Below the pieces are notes generated by a model. That model had not been told where the DNA came from. It saw only the letters and a program-made list of their open reading frames with translations, and searched no databases. From Cyanobium sp. NIES-981 (GTDB taxonomy: Bacteria > Cyanobacteriota > Cyanobacteriia > PCC-6307 > Cyanobiaceae): DNA of 42,677 bases. Where the stretch lies: the NCBI GenBank assembly GCA_945877595.1, contig CAMDVN010000016.1, forward strand, positions 1 through 42,677, read 5' to 3'. Shown piece after piece: positions 15,812-24,861 of this stretch; the stretch's first letter is position 1, and the number at the start of each line of letters is the position of its first letter. A program made the position numbers and the translations under genes.

Positions 15812-16183
15812 ATGGCCGCCGACCCCCTCGATGCCCTGCGCCTGCGTCTGATGCAGGATGTGCTGCCCGTTGGGGTGGCCATGGTGGAGCGGGCCCGCAG
15901 GGGTGGCGTCAAAGACGTGGTCGAGGCGTTTTCGGGCAGCCGCGGAGACCCCCTCGGCGAGCTGCGCGATGAGGGTGAGGCGGCGGCGAGTCGGCTGCGT
16001 GATGGGCTCGACCAGCTGCGTCCAGGCCTGGGCAATCCCGTGATGAAGGTTGACGTGCGTGTGGAGCCGCCCCAAGGCACCCAGATTGAGCCCCTGCCCG
16101 ATGACCCCAGCGAACTGGTCGAAATCTTTGAGCGCATGGCGGCACGCCTGGCCCTGTTGGAGCATCGACTGATGTCCTCCTGA
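15812..16183 (+). CDS. Small conserved protein upstream of mrdA
   Basis: The 123-residue product starts at the ATG at 15812. An N-terminal helix (LDALRLRLMQDVLPVGVAMV) is followed by a basic patch, a middle linker with paired acidic residues, and a C-terminal helix (SELVEIFERMAARLALLEHR) suited to oligomerisation. There is no signal peptide. Its TGA overlaps the mrdA ATG by one base, so the two are probably translated together; a cell-wall role is only a guess from this. Confidence 0.7.
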   Translation: MAADPLDALRLRLMQDVLPVGVAMVERARRGGVKDVVEAFSGSRGDPLGELRDEGEAAASRLRDGLDQLRPGLGNPVMKVDVRVEPPQGTQIEPLPDDPSELVEIFERMAARLALLEHRLMSS

Positions 16184-17925
16184 TGGCGCCGATGTCGGCT
16201 TCCCAGCAGCGGCGCACCGGTCTGGCCCGCCAGTCCGTCGGGTTGTTGGCTGTGGTGCTGGTGTGCTGTGGGGCGATGGCTGCCAGGCTCGTGTGGCTGC
16301 AGCTGGTGCAGGGCGCCCATTTCAAGGCCCTGGCCGATGAAAATCGCATCCGCCTGATGCCGCGCAATCCGATGCGGGGCCGGCTCTTGGATCGCCATGG
16401 CCTGGTCTTGGCCACCAACCGACTCACCTACCGGTTGTACATCCAGCCGCAGCAGGTTTCTGAAGCGAGCTGGCCCAGCCTGCGCGATCGCCTCAGTCGG
16501 GTGGTCGGCATCAGCGCCATCGAGCTTGACCGCCGCCGCCGCGAGGGCGCCAATCCCGAGGGGTACCGCATTGCCTTGGCGGGTCCGCTGCGCTCCGATC
16601 AGGTGTTGCGCTTCCGCGAGCAGGCCGAGACCCTGCGCGGTGCCGAGGTCGATATGGACGTGCTGCGGGCCTACCCCCACGGTGCCTTGGCAGCCCATGT
16701 GCTCGGTTACACCAGCGGTATCACCGAAGAGGAATACCGACGGCTTGAGCCCGACGGCTACCGGATTCGCGATCGGATTGGCCGTAGCGGGGTCGAGCAG
16801 GTCTTTGAATCCACCTTGCGCGGTGAATGGGGCGGCCAGCAGGTGGAGGTCAACGCCGCTGGCCAGGTGCAGCGCGTTCTTGGCGATAAGCCCGCTGAAG
16901 CGGGCCGCGACCTCCGCCTCACCCTGGATCTGGCTTTGCAGAAGGCGGCTGAACAGGCGCTGAATGGCGTTCGCAAGGGGGCCATCGTGGCGATGGATCC
17001 CCAGACCGGCGCCATCCGGGCCATGGCCAGCCGACCCACGTTCAATCCCAACGTCTTTTCAGATGGGCCCAGCACCCTGCAGTGGGCCAATCTCAACCGG
17101 CCCGAGGCCCCCCTGCTCAACCGCGCCTTGCGGGGCTTTCCCCCCGCCAGCACCTTCAAAATTGTCACCACGATCGCCGCGCTTGAGTCGGGCATCTACC
17201 AGAGCACCTCGAAGGTGCTGACCACCAAGTCGTTCTGCTACGCGGGCCTCTGCTACAGCGATCATGGCGCCCATGGCCAGGTCGGCTTCCCGTTTGCCCT
17301 GGCGGTCAGCAGCAACACCTTTTACTACCGCGTGGGCTTGCGCTTGGGCCCGCAGCAGTTGTTCAAGGCTGCCCGCCGCATGGGTTACGGGCTGCCCACC
17401 GGCATCGAACTGGACGATGAGGAGAGTGCGGGCCTCATGGGAGATCCAGCCTGGAAGTTGAGGGCACTCGGCGAACCCTGGACACCCGTCGATTCGATCA
17501 CCTCAGCGATCGGGCAGGGGGCCCTGCAAGTCACTCCTCTGCAGATGGCTCGCCTCTATGCCGCGGTGGCCAATGGGGGCTGGCTGGTGACCCCCCACCT
17601 GGTGGAGCGCCCCAACACCCAACGGCAGTGGATTGGTCTCAAGCCCGCCACCCTGCAGGTGCTGCGGCAGGGCCTGCGCATGGTGGTCACCGAGGGCACC
17701 GCGCGCCTGCTCAACGATCCCAAGTTGCCGGCTGTGGCGGGCAAAACCGGCACGGCCGAAGATCCGCCCCGGCCTGACCACGCTTGGTTTGGCGGCTATG
17801 CGCCTGCAGGCAAGCCCACCCTGGTGATCATTGCCTTCGGTGAGAATTCGGGGGGCTACGGCGGCACCGTGGCCGCCCCGATGGTCAAGGCCCTCATGAC
17901 GACTTGGTTCCGAACCGAGCGTTGA
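16183..17925 (+). CDS. mrdA: Penicillin-binding protein 2 (transpeptidase)
   Basis: The 580-residue class B penicillin-binding protein cross-links peptidoglycan for cell elongation in the SEDS/RodA complex. It has one membrane anchor (residues 17-36), a dimerisation domain containing RNPMRGRLLDRHG (61-73), and a transpeptidase domain with S323 in STFK, SSN at 376-378 and KTGT at 521-524. All three catalytic motifs are intact. Class assignment to PBP2 rather than PBP3/FtsI rests on the RGRLLDRHGLVLA start and the GVEQVFE motif. The ATG overlaps the previous stop. The 3' end meets convergent sqdX with one base between. Confidence 0.92.
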   Translation: MAPMSASQQRRTGLARQSVGLLAVVLVCCGAMAARLVWLQLVQGAHFKALADENRIRLMPRNPMRGRLLDRHGLVLATNRLTYRLYIQPQQVSEASWPSLRDRLSRVVGISAIELDRRRREGANPEGYRIALAGPLRSDQVLRFREQAETLRGAEVDMDVLRAYPHGALAAHVLGYTSGITEEEYRRLEPDGYRIRDRIGRSGVEQVFESTLRGEWGGQQVEVNAAGQVQRVLGDKPAEAGRDLRLTLDLALQKAAEQALNGVRKGAIVAMDPQTGAIRAMASRPTFNPNVFSDGPSTLQWANLNRPEAPLLNRALRGFPPASTFKIVTTIAALESGIYQSTSKVLTTKSFCYAGLCYSDHGAHGQVGFPFALAVSSNTFYYRVGLRLGPQQLFKAARRMGYGLPTGIELDDEESAGLMGDPAWKLRALGEPWTPVDSITSAIGQGALQVTPLQMARLYAAVANGGWLVTPHLVERPNTQRQWIGLKPATLQVLRQGLRMVVTEGTARLLNDPKLPAVAGKTGTAEDPPRPDHAWFGGYAPAGKPTLVIIAFGENSGGYGGTVAAPMVKALMTTWFRTER

Positions 17926-17926
17926 G

Positions 17927-19078
17927 CTAGTTGGCCAAGGCGGGGATGGAGCTACCGCTCAGCACACGTCGGTAATAGCCCCGTAGCTGTTCGGTGGCTC
18001 CGGCCCAGCCCCAGCGCTCCGCTTCGAGGCGGGCATCGTGGCGCAGCTGGTTGCGCTGGGCGGGATCCCCGAGAAGCCGTTGGGTGGCGGCCCTGAGGCT
18101 ATCGGCGCCGCCATTGGGACCATTGGGCTCGTAGAGGCAGCCATTGACGCCATCGGTGACGATGTCGGGGATGCCGCCGCGGTTGGCCCCCACCACTGGG
18201 CAGCCCGCCGCCATGGCCTCCAGCAGCACCAGGCCCAGGGTTTCGGTGCTCGAGGGAAACAGAAAGGCGTCGGCACTCGCGTAGGCGGCCGCCAGCTCCT
18301 CGCCGGCGAGATACCCCACAAACTGGGTGGCACTGCCGGCAAAGAGGGTCTCCAGCTGCTGCCTGAAGGGGCCATCGCCCACCAAGGCCAAGCGGGCATC
18401 GGGCATGGCATCGAGCACCGGTCGGATGCGTTCGATTTGTTTTTCGGCTGAGAGACGGCCGATGTAGAGCAGCAATTGGCCCGTGTCGCTGCGGCCGCCC
18501 AACAGGCGCTCACGCATCGCCTGGCTGCGCAGCTCAGGGCGAAATAGATCGGTGTCGACACCGCGTTGCCAGAGGGCGGTGTGCTGGATGCCCTTCTCGC
18601 TCAATTCCTGCACCATGGCGGTGGAGGTGCAGAGGTTGAGCAGGGCCTGGTTATGGGCGGCTTTGAGCAGCTCCCACAGCAGGGGTTCGAGCATGCCCAT
18701 GCCGTAGTGCTCGAGGTATTTGGGCAGGTGGGTGTGATAGCTGGCCACCAGGGGATAGCCCTTGGTCTTGGCCAACCAGATCCCGCCAAGGCCCAGCACC
18801 GCCGGATTCACCACATGAACCAGATCGGGACCGAAGCGTTCGAGAGCTTCGGCTACGGCGGGCCGCGGCAGGGCCAGTTTGAGCTCGGGGTAGAGGGGCA
18901 GGGGCATGGCAGGCACCCCCACCACCCGGGCGCCTTTGTAGGTCTCGGGAGCGCCTTCCGGACAGAAGATCAACACCTCATCGCCGGCGGCGACCAGGTG
19001 TTCCACGGTTTTGGTGAGCCGCGTCACAATCCCATCCACCTTGGGGAGGAAGGTTTCGGTGAAAACGGCGATTTTCAA
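17927..19078 (-). CDS. sqdX: Sulfoquinovosyldiacylglycerol synthase SqdX
   Basis: The 383-residue GT-B glycosyltransferase (family 4) transfers sulfoquinovose from UDP-sulfoquinovose to diacylglycerol, making the anionic thylakoid lipid SQDG. The start is KIAVFTETFLPKVDGIVTRL, diagnostic for SqdX, followed by PLYPELKLALPRP, SYHTHLPKYLEHYG and the EX7E-type pair E279/E287 (STETLGLVLLEAMA). The TTG at 19078 is the best start: it gives the family N-terminus and lies 13 bp after the sqdB stop, and no ATG or GTG is nearby. It is co-transcribed with sqdB. Confidence 0.93.
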   Translation of the reverse strand: MKIAVFTETFLPKVDGIVTRLTKTVEHLVAAGDEVLIFCPEGAPETYKGARVVGVPAMPLPLYPELKLALPRPAVAEALERFGPDLVHVVNPAVLGLGGIWLAKTKGYPLVASYHTHLPKYLEHYGMGMLEPLLWELLKAAHNQALLNLCTSTAMVQELSEKGIQHTALWQRGVDTDLFRPELRSQAMRERLLGGRSDTGQLLLYIGRLSAEKQIERIRPVLDAMPDARLALVGDGPFRQQLETLFAGSATQFVGYLAGEELAAAYASADAFLFPSSTETLGLVLLEAMAAGCPVVGANRGGIPDIVTDGVNGCLYEPNGPNGGADSLRAATQRLLGDPAQRNQLRHDARLEAERWGWAGATEQLRGYYRRVLSGSSIPALAN

Positions 19079-19091
19079 GGTTGGGGTTCGC

Positions 19092-20285
19092 TCAGGCGGC
19101 CTTGATGGCTTCGGCTTGTTTGTTGGTCCAGGCTGACACGCAGGGAATGCGGCTGCGATCGCAGCGGTCGGCCCAGCGTCGCGCCACATCGACCACTTCG
19201 GCCAGCAGGCCGTCATCGAGGGTGGTGGGATTGAGCCCCAGCTCGATGAAGCAGCGGTTGTCGACGATCAGGTCATTCTCCACCGCTTCGTTGCGGGGGT
19301 TGGGCAGGTGGTTGATCGCGGCGCCGGTGAGGGCCGCCACCTTGTTGGCCAGTTCACCCACCTGATGACTCTCGGTCATCTGGTTGAAGATTTTGACCCG
19401 CTCGCCCCGGGGCGGCGGATTTTCCAGGGCCAATTGCACACACTTCACCGAATCTCGGATGTGGATGAAGGCTCGGGTTTGGCCGCCAGTGCCGTGCACG
19501 GTGAGCGGGTAGCCGATCGCCGCCTGCATCAAGAAGCGGTTGAGCACGGTGCCGTAGTCACCGTCGTAATCAAAGCGGTTGGTGAGGCGCGGATCCTTTT
19601 CGGTGAGGGCGGTGTTGGTGCCCCAGACGATGCCCTGGTGCAGGTCCGTGATCCGGATCTGGTCGTTTTTGTTGTAGTAGAGGAACAGCAGCTGATCCAG
19701 CGTCTTGGTCATGTGATAGACGCTGCCCGGGCTGGCCGGATGCAGGATCTCCTCCTCAAAACGGCTGCCGTCTGGCTGGGGCACTTCCACCTTGAGGTAG
19801 CCCTCAGGAATGGTGGCGCCGCGGTGGGAGCCATAGCCATACACACCCATCGTGCCGAGGTGCACGATGTGGGTGTCGAGGCCGCTCTCAACGATCGCAG
19901 CCAACAGGTTGTGGGTGCCGTTGACGTTGTTGTCAACGGTGTAGCGCTTGGTGGCGCTGCTCTTCATGGAGTAGGGAGCGGCCCGCTGCTCAGCGAAGTG
20001 CACCACTGAGTCAGGGCGTTCGCTGAGCAGCAGCTTGACCAGCTGGTCGTAGTCACGGGCGATGTCGAGGTGCACAAAGCCCATGGGCTTGCCCCCCACC
20101 TGTTGCCAGGCCTTGAGGCGTTCGTTGATCGAGACGATCGGGGTGAGGGATTCGACCTCCAGATCGATGTCAATTTTGCGACGGCTGAGGTTGTCGACGA
20201 TGACCACGTCGTGGCCAGCATCGGCCAGGTTCACCGCACAGGGCCAGCCGCAGAACCCGTCGCCGCCGAGAACAAGAACTTTCAT
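19092..20285 (-). CDS. sqdB: UDP-sulfoquinovose synthase SqdB
   Basis: The 397-residue extended short-chain dehydrogenase makes UDP-sulfoquinovose from UDP-glucose and sulfite, the first step of sulfolipid synthesis. The NAD-binding motif GGDGFCG is at 7-13, and the catalytic set is T145, Y190 and K194 (YHMTK). Motifs HFAEQRAAPYSMKS and NRFDYDGDYGTVLNRF are SqdB-specific. Length and motifs are complete. It precedes sqdX by 13 bp, so precursor and transferase are made together. Confidence 0.97.
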   Translation of the reverse strand: MKVLVLGGDGFCGWPCAVNLADAGHDVVIVDNLSRRKIDIDLEVESLTPIVSINERLKAWQQVGGKPMGFVHLDIARDYDQLVKLLLSERPDSVVHFAEQRAAPYSMKSSATKRYTVDNNVNGTHNLLAAIVESGLDTHIVHLGTMGVYGYGSHRGATIPEGYLKVEVPQPDGSRFEEEILHPASPGSVYHMTKTLDQLLFLYYNKNDQIRITDLHQGIVWGTNTALTEKDPRLTNRFDYDGDYGTVLNRFLMQAAIGYPLTVHGTGGQTRAFIHIRDSVKCVQLALENPPPRGERVKIFNQMTESHQVGELANKVAALTGAAINHLPNPRNEAVENDLIVDNRCFIELGLNPTTLDDGLLAEVVDVARRWADRCDRSRIPCVSAWTNKQAEAIKAA

Positions 20286-20467
20286 GCTGACATGCTGAAA
20301 CGACAGCCCCCCGCGGAACGATCCGATGTTCCAGCTCGCAAGCTACTACAGGCGTTCAGCGCTCCTGCTGCATCCGGGCCTCAGCTGATCGCGGCGGCCA
20401 CGGCAACCATGGCCAGCAGCAGCACCTGCAGCACCTGTGGGCATAGCCGGCTGTGGCTCCTGATGGT
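20286..20467. other. Intergenic stretch between thiG and sqdB
   Basis: This 182-base stretch probably contains the sqdB promoter on the minus strand. A short hydrophobic frame follows the thiG stop (QVLQVLLLAMVAVAAAIS) but lacks a good start codon, so it is not called as a gene. No terminator-like hairpin with a T-run is seen. Confidence 0.4.
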
Positions 20468-21361
20468 TCATGTGCCCACCCGCCCGGTGCTGGGCGAGCT
20501 GGCCCGGGCTTCAGGGCGGATTGGTAACCGACCCGCCAGCAGGGCCATGCGGCCGGCTTCACAGGCCAGGGCCATGGCCCTGGCCATGGCAGCAGGATCG
20601 CCGGCCAGGGCGATCGCACTGTTGATCAGCAGCGCATCAGCCCCCATTTCCATGGCTTGGGCCGCTTCGCTGGGCACGCCGATCCCGGCATCGACGACCA
20701 CGGGGACCGTGGCGTTGTCGATGATCAGCGCGATGTTGGCGGCATTACGGATGCCCTGCCCCGAGCCGATCGGGGAGCCCAGAGGCATCACGGTGGCGCA
20801 GCCCGCCTCTTCGAGATGCTTGGCCAGCATTGGATCGGCATTGATGTAAGGCAACACCGTGAAGCCCTCCTTCACCAGCACTTCGGCCGCCTTGAGGGTG
20901 CCGATCGGATCGGGCAGCAGGTGTCTTGAGTCGGGAATCACCTCCAGCTTGACGAAGGTGTTGTCTTCTTGGCCGGCCAGCTTGGCCAGCTCGCGCCCCA
21001 GCCGGGCCACCCGAATCGCCTCCTCGGCTGTGGCACAGCCGGCGGTGTTGGGCAGCATCCAGATGCGGCTCCAGTCGATGGCCTCCATGAGGCCGCCATG
21101 GCCTTCGGCCTGGCTCTGCACCCGCCGCACCGCCACGGTCACGATTTCGCAGCCACTGGTCTCGAGGCTGGCCTGCATGGCCGCCAGGCTGGGGTATTTG
21201 CCGGTGCCCGTCATCAGGCGGCTGTTGAAGCGCCGGCCACCGATCCAGAGCGCGTCGTCATGGGCGCCGTCATTGCCCTTGTCGTTGGCGGGGCTTTGGC
21301 AGGCAGGGGGCTCACGCACGGGCTGGGGGCTTGGCAGTTGAATCCGACCGTATCGCGACAC
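20468..21361 (-). CDS. thiG: Thiazole synthase ThiG
   Basis: The 297-residue TIM-barrel enzyme builds the thiazole phosphate of thiamine from deoxyxylulose phosphate, dehydroglycine and ThiS-thiocarboxylate. It has [12 protein letters not shown], the Schiff-base lysine K138 in [21 protein letters not shown] and the phosphate-binding [16 protein letters not shown] segment. The 35 residues before DALWIGG are not conserved; the GTG at 21361 is used but a later start is possible. Divergent from the secreted-protein gene at 21401. No thi-box riboswitch was seen upstream. Confidence 0.95.
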   Translation of the reverse strand: MSRYGRIQLPSPQPVREPPACQSPANDKGNDGAHDDALWIGGRRFNSRLMTGTGKYPSLAAMQASLETSGCEIVTVAVRRVQSQAEGHGGLMEAIDWSRIWMLPNTAGCATAEEAIRVARLGRELAKLAGQEDNTFVKLEVIPDSRHLLPDPIGTLKAAEVLVKEGFTVLPYINADPMLAKHLEEAGCATVMPLGSPIGSGQGIRNAANIALIIDNATVPVVVDAGIGVPSEAAQAMEMGADALLINSAIALAGDPAAMARAMALACEAGRMALLAGRLPIRPEARASSPSTGRVGT

Positions 21362-21400
21362 CAGGGTTCCCCCTTAGCCTTGGCACAGCGCCACCCTTCC

Positions 21401-21910
21401 ATGTCCATTTTCGCCCTCCTCGCTGCTGTGCCGATTGCGGCCTCACCCCTGCAACCGGGGGCCTTTGTGCCCTTCGCCCCCCAGAGCCCAGAAGTGCAGT
21501 CTCAACTCCAGGGTTTGGGCAGCGGTTCGGTCGAAGTGTTTGATCCCATCGCCAGGGCCCAGGTTTTGGCTGCCGAGATCTCCCGCACGTGGCAGGGCAC
21601 GTACCGGGCTTTTGGCGGATCCGCACCCCTGGCCGTCAAGCTCGTGTTCTCCTCCCTCACACCCGTGGGCCAGGTGGTGGTGCTGCGCGGCACCATGACC
21701 CTGGGCAGTCTGAGCGTGCCCGTGCAGGGCAACCTCAACGCCAAATCGGATCAGCTTGACCTCCTGACCCTCGGCGACACGTCGTCGGTGGGCGCAGAGC
21801 CCGGTGGCCAGTTTCAGGGCCTGCAGGGCTTGGAGCTGAGTGGTTGGACAGCCCCGAGGCTCACCACCCCAGGCGGGCGCTTGGAGCTCAAGCCGGCTGG
21901 GATGCGCTGA
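21401..21910 (+). CDS. Secreted conserved cyanobacterial protein
   Basis: The 169-residue product starts at the ATG at 21401. A short N-terminal hydrophobic stretch (IFALLAAVPIAASP) resembles a signal peptide with possible cleavage at AAS. The mature part is beta-rich: SRTWQGTYRAFGGSAPLAVK, LTPVGQVVVLRGTMTLGS and a Gly/Thr-rich end. This suggests a small lipocalin-like or beta-sandwich domain, but I recognise no named family. Divergent from thiG with 39 bp between starts. Confidence 0.65.
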   Translation: MSIFALLAAVPIAASPLQPGAFVPFAPQSPEVQSQLQGLGSGSVEVFDPIARAQVLAAEISRTWQGTYRAFGGSAPLAVKLVFSSLTPVGQVVVLRGTMTLGSLSVPVQGNLNAKSDQLDLLTLGDTSSVGAEPGGQFQGLQGLELSGWTAPRLTTPGGRLELKPAGMR

Positions 21911-21999
21911 TCCCAACCGTTTGCCTGGGGCTGGAGCCGAAGGCACCGATTGAATCAGAAATTGAGTCAGAACAACGGATCGGATTGCCTGTGATCGGG

Positions 22000-22029
22000 C
22001 TGTCTGAGTTCAAGCTGTCTGAGTTCAAG
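22000..22029. repeat. 15-bp perfect tandem duplication at the ycf37 stop
   Basis: Two identical 15-bp units CTGTCTGAGTTCAAG lie at 22000-22014 and 22015-22029. The proximal copy contains the minus-strand stop codon (TGA at 22025-22027) of the TPR gene, so the duplication places a second stop 15 bp downstream. Confidence 0.85.
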
Positions 22030-22555
22030 CAGCAGTTTTGCGAACCAACACGGCCAACCGTTTGCGGGCTGTTTTGTTGGAGGGATCGAGGCTGAGTGCC
22101 TTTTCGTAGGTTTCCTGGGCTTCATCGAGCTTGAACTGCTTCTCGAGGGCGAAGGCCAGGTTGTTGAGGGCGACTGGATAGTCAGCCTTGGCTTGTAGGG
22201 CTTTGCGGTAGTGCGGAATCGCTGCCTTTACGTTGCCTTGGGCTGCCAACGCAAAGCCCAGGCCATTCTCGATCAGGGCCAACGCTTCGCCGGGTTCACC
22301 TTCGGCCTGAGCTCGCTTCAGAGCTTGTTTCAGGCTGTCGGTCGCCTGGCCATAGAGCCGCTTGCGCAGTTGGGCCGAGCCCAATTCGTAGAGGGTGGCG
22401 GCTGAGGCGGGCTCGCCTGAGCCCTGTTGTTCAAGCTTGGCGAGGGTGACCTCGTCGCTGCGCACACGCCAAACCTGGCGGGCGACCACCACGGCGGCCA
22501 CCCCCAGAATCACAACCAGTCCGATCAAATAGGCCTGGGGTAGCAGAGCATCCAT
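22025..22555 (-). CDS. ycf37: TPR membrane protein, Ycf37-like
   Basis: The 176-residue product has an N-terminal membrane segment (AYLIGLVVILGVAAVVVARQVW) followed by at least two to three tetratricopeptide repeats, clearest at VALNNLAFALEKQFKLDEAQ and the EKALSLDPSNKTARKRL unit. This layout matches Ycf37, a thylakoid protein that assists photosystem I assembly in cyanobacteria and plastids. Other TPR proteins share the pattern, so the name is probable, not certain. It lies 23 bp downstream of rplT and may be its co-transcribed partner. Confidence 0.72.
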   Translation of the reverse strand: MDALLPQAYLIGLVVILGVAAVVVARQVWRVRSDEVTLAKLEQQGSGEPASAATLYELGSAQLRKRLYGQATDSLKQALKRAQAEGEPGEALALIENGLGFALAAQGNVKAAIPHYRKALQAKADYPVALNNLAFALEKQFKLDEAQETYEKALSLDPSNKTARKRLAVLVRKTAA

Positions 22556-22578
22556 GGAGGCCTAAGGAAGACGCGGAA

Positions 22579-22926
22579 TCAGGATTGGGCCGCGCCTACC
22601 ACGCTGGTGAAGCTGGCCGGATCCACAACAGCTAGCTGGGCCAGCATTTTGCGGTTCAAGCGCACATCGGCCTTCTTAAGCCCGCCCATCAGGCGGCTGT
22701 AGCTGAGGCCGTTGAGCCGGGCCGCAGCATTGATGCGGGCGATCCAGAGGCGACGGAAATCACGTTTGCGGCGACGGCGATCGCGGTAGGCGTTGCAGAG
22801 CGCCTTCATCACCCGCTGGTTGGCTGTGCGAAACAGCGAACCGTTGCCGCCACGGAAACCGCGGGCCAGCCGAAGGATCTTGTTGCGGCGTTTACGGGCG
22901 ACGTTGCCCCTTTTGACGCGGGCCAT
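22579..22926 (-). CDS. rplT: 50S ribosomal protein L20
   Basis: The 115-residue protein is a core 50S subunit component that binds 23S rRNA early in assembly. It has the basic N-terminus [40 protein letters not shown] and [20 protein letters not shown]. Length is normal. It follows rpmI by 80 bp on the same strand, the usual order; in many bacteria L20 represses this operon by binding a leader structure, which I did not find here. Confidence 0.98.
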   Translation of the reverse strand: MARVKRGNVARKRRNKILRLARGFRGGNGSLFRTANQRVMKALCNAYRDRRRRKRDFRRLWIARINAAARLNGLSYSRLMGGLKKADVRLNRKMLAQLAVVDPASFTSVVGAAQS

Positions 22927-23006
22927 GGGTAAGGGAGAAAAAGACGGGGAAGGGAAAGGGGTGTCAGGCTGGAACGAGCGACTCGCAGCAGGCCTGTCGT
23001 TTCAGC

Positions 23007-23207
23007 TCAACGGCTGTAGGGAAGCATGCGGGCCACGTTCTCCGCATCCCGCTCATCCACCACGGCCATGGTGCCGAGGTAACGCTTGCGTTTGGGGCTC
23101 TTGTGATCGAGCAGGTGGTTGTGGAAAGCGCGGCGGCGCATGAATTTGCCGCTGCCGGTCACCTTGAACCGCTTGGCGGCTGCTTTGCGGGTCTTGAGCT
23201 TCGGCAT
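23007..23207 (-). CDS. rpmI: 50S ribosomal protein L35
   Basis: The 66-residue protein starts [18 protein letters not shown] and has [20 protein letters not shown], the L35 signature. The ATG at 23207 gives the exact family start; an upstream frame to 23231 is leader. It is the first gene of the rpmI-rplT pair and is divergent from the SpoIID-like gene, with 42 bp between starts. Confidence 0.97.
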   Translation of the reverse strand: MPKLKTRKAAAKRFKVTGSGKFMRRRAFHNHLLDHKSPKRKRYLGTMAVVDERDAENVARMLPYSR

Positions 23208-23249
23208 GGCTCCCAGCGCGGGCACAAACAATCACACTACGACCTGGTA

Positions 23250-24836
23250 GTGCCATCCTCCAAATCCTTGCCGTTTTCCCGCGCCCCTCAGGCTCCGCTG
23301 CTGGTCTTGCTGACGGCCCCGCTGCTGTGGATCGGGGGGTGCAGGGCCGCCGAGCCCCCGGCGTTGCAGTGGCCAGTGCCGGCTCCGCCCCGGGTCGAAG
23401 CCGCCGATCCGGTGCTCTGGGTGGCGCTGGCGGCACGGCTCGGCTCCCAGCCAGGGCGGGCACCTTTGCCGCTGCGCAGTGGCAAAGGTGCCCTCACCCT
23501 GCGCGATGCCGGCGGGCGGCAGTGGCGCTCAAGCCAGTTGACCGTGCACTGGCTCGAGCGGCCCCTGGATCCGCCCCTGGAGCTGCGCCGCCTCGTAGCA
23601 GGCCCCTTTGCAAGTTTTGAATCGGCCCAGCGGGTGGCCCAGCGTTGGCAGGCCCACAAGGTGGCGACCACCGTGGCGCGACCCGGGGACTGGGAGGTGT
23701 GGGCCCGCGCCGATGCCCCCGTGCCGGCAGGGCTCACGGTGAAGCCGGTGAGCCTGCGCTACCGATCTGGGCTGCAGCCAGCCCTGCAGGGGCCTGGCGG
23801 CACGCTCCAGGCTCTGCAGGGCCCCGTGAGCATCGAAGCGCCGGGAGGCCTGCTCTGGCAGGGGGCCCGTTATGCGGGGCCTTTTCGGCTGCAGGCCGAT
23901 GCCTATGGCACCTGGAGCCTGGTGGAACAGGTGCCCCTCGAGCGCTACCTCGAGGGGGTGGTGCCCCATGAGATTGGGGCCGCTGCACCGCCGTCTGCCC
24001 TGGCGGCCCAGGCGGTGCTGGCCCGCACCTGGGCGCTGCGCAATCAGCATCGTTACAGCGCCGATGGCTATCACCTCTGCGCCAGCACCCAGTGCCAGGT
24101 GTACAGCGATCCCCGCCATGCGGGCCCGGCGGTGCGCCAGGCCATCACCCGCACCCGTCATCAGGTGCTGAGCTGGCAGGGGGAGCCCATTCATGCCGTC
24201 TATCACGCCAGCAATGGCGGCCTGGCGGCCGGTCTTGAGGAGGGTTGGTCGGCTGACCCCCTGCCCTATTTGAAACCCCGCTTTGATGGTCCATGGGATG
24301 GGCTCCAGCAGGGTCGCCAGGCGCCGGACCCGCTGCCCCTGGGTCGCCTGGCATCGTTGCTGGCCCGCAGGGATGCCGCCACGTTCTATGGCGCCGACCA
24401 TCCCCTGTTTCGCTGGAGCCGGCTGCTCAATGGGGCCCAGATTGCTGCCGCCCTGCAGGCCCGGGGCATGCCGGTGGGTGAGGTGCGGCGGCTGCAGGTG
24501 CTCGAGCGGGGCGCCAGTGGTCGCGTGGTGGCTCTGGCGATCGAGGGCACGGCTGGCCGCACGGTGCTGCGCCTCGATGCCATTCGCCGCACCTTGCCAA
24601 CGTTGCCGAGCACCTTGTTTGAGCTGAGCCCTCAAGGGCCTGGGCTCTGGCGCGCGCTGGGCGGTGGCTTTGGCCATGGCGCCGGCCTCTCCCAGGCCGG
24701 CGCCATCGACCTGGGCCGACGCGGCTGGAGCTTGGCGCAGATCCTGGAGCGCTACTACCCCGGCACCCAGCTGCAAACCCTGCAGCAGCTCAAGGCTTGG
24801 GGCCCGGTTGGCTCGGGTTTGGCCAGTTCCCCGTAG
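23250..24836 (+). CDS. SpoIID/LytB-domain lipoprotein
   Basis: The 528-residue protein starts at the GTG at 23250. A hydrophobic segment (LLVLLTAPLLWIGGC) ends in a lipobox Cys, so it is probably lipid-anchored and exported. The C-terminal half carries the SpoIID/LytB signature: LERYLEGVVPHEIG, AQAVLARTWALRNQ, VYHASNGGLA and GGGFGHGAGLSQAGA. In Bacillus SpoIID is a lytic transglycosylase that cuts glycan strands; non-sporulating relatives probably remodel the wall. The N-terminal half has an SPOR-like stretch (VAGPFASFESAQRVAQRW). The overlap with rpmI suggested by a longer frame is rejected. Confidence 0.85.
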   Translation: MPSSKSLPFSRAPQAPLLVLLTAPLLWIGGCRAAEPPALQWPVPAPPRVEAADPVLWVALAARLGSQPGRAPLPLRSGKGALTLRDAGGRQWRSSQLTVHWLERPLDPPLELRRLVAGPFASFESAQRVAQRWQAHKVATTVARPGDWEVWARADAPVPAGLTVKPVSLRYRSGLQPALQGPGGTLQALQGPVSIEAPGGLLWQGARYAGPFRLQADAYGTWSLVEQVPLERYLEGVVPHEIGAAAPPSALAAQAVLARTWALRNQHRYSADGYHLCASTQCQVYSDPRHAGPAVRQAITRTRHQVLSWQGEPIHAVYHASNGGLAAGLEEGWSADPLPYLKPRFDGPWDGLQQGRQAPDPLPLGRLASLLARRDAATFYGADHPLFRWSRLLNGAQIAAALQARGMPVGEVRRLQVLERGASGRVVALAIEGTAGRTVLRLDAIRRTLPTLPSTLFELSPQGPGLWRALGGGFGHGAGLSQAGAIDLGRRGWSLAQILERYYPGTQLQTLQQLKAWGPVGSGLASSP

Positions 24837-24861
24837 ACTCGCCGCGATGTGAGGGGGTTCC

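Noticed and set aside
15022-16698. 558-codon minus-strand frame over guaA end, two small genes and mrdA start
   Set aside because: It crosses four clear plus-strand genes and shows no motif.
20397-20470. Tiny hydrophobic peptide after thiG, similar in look to small photosystem subunits
   Set aside because: No usable start codon in the hydrophobic frame, and the frame with an ATG overlapping the thiG stop is not hydrophobic.
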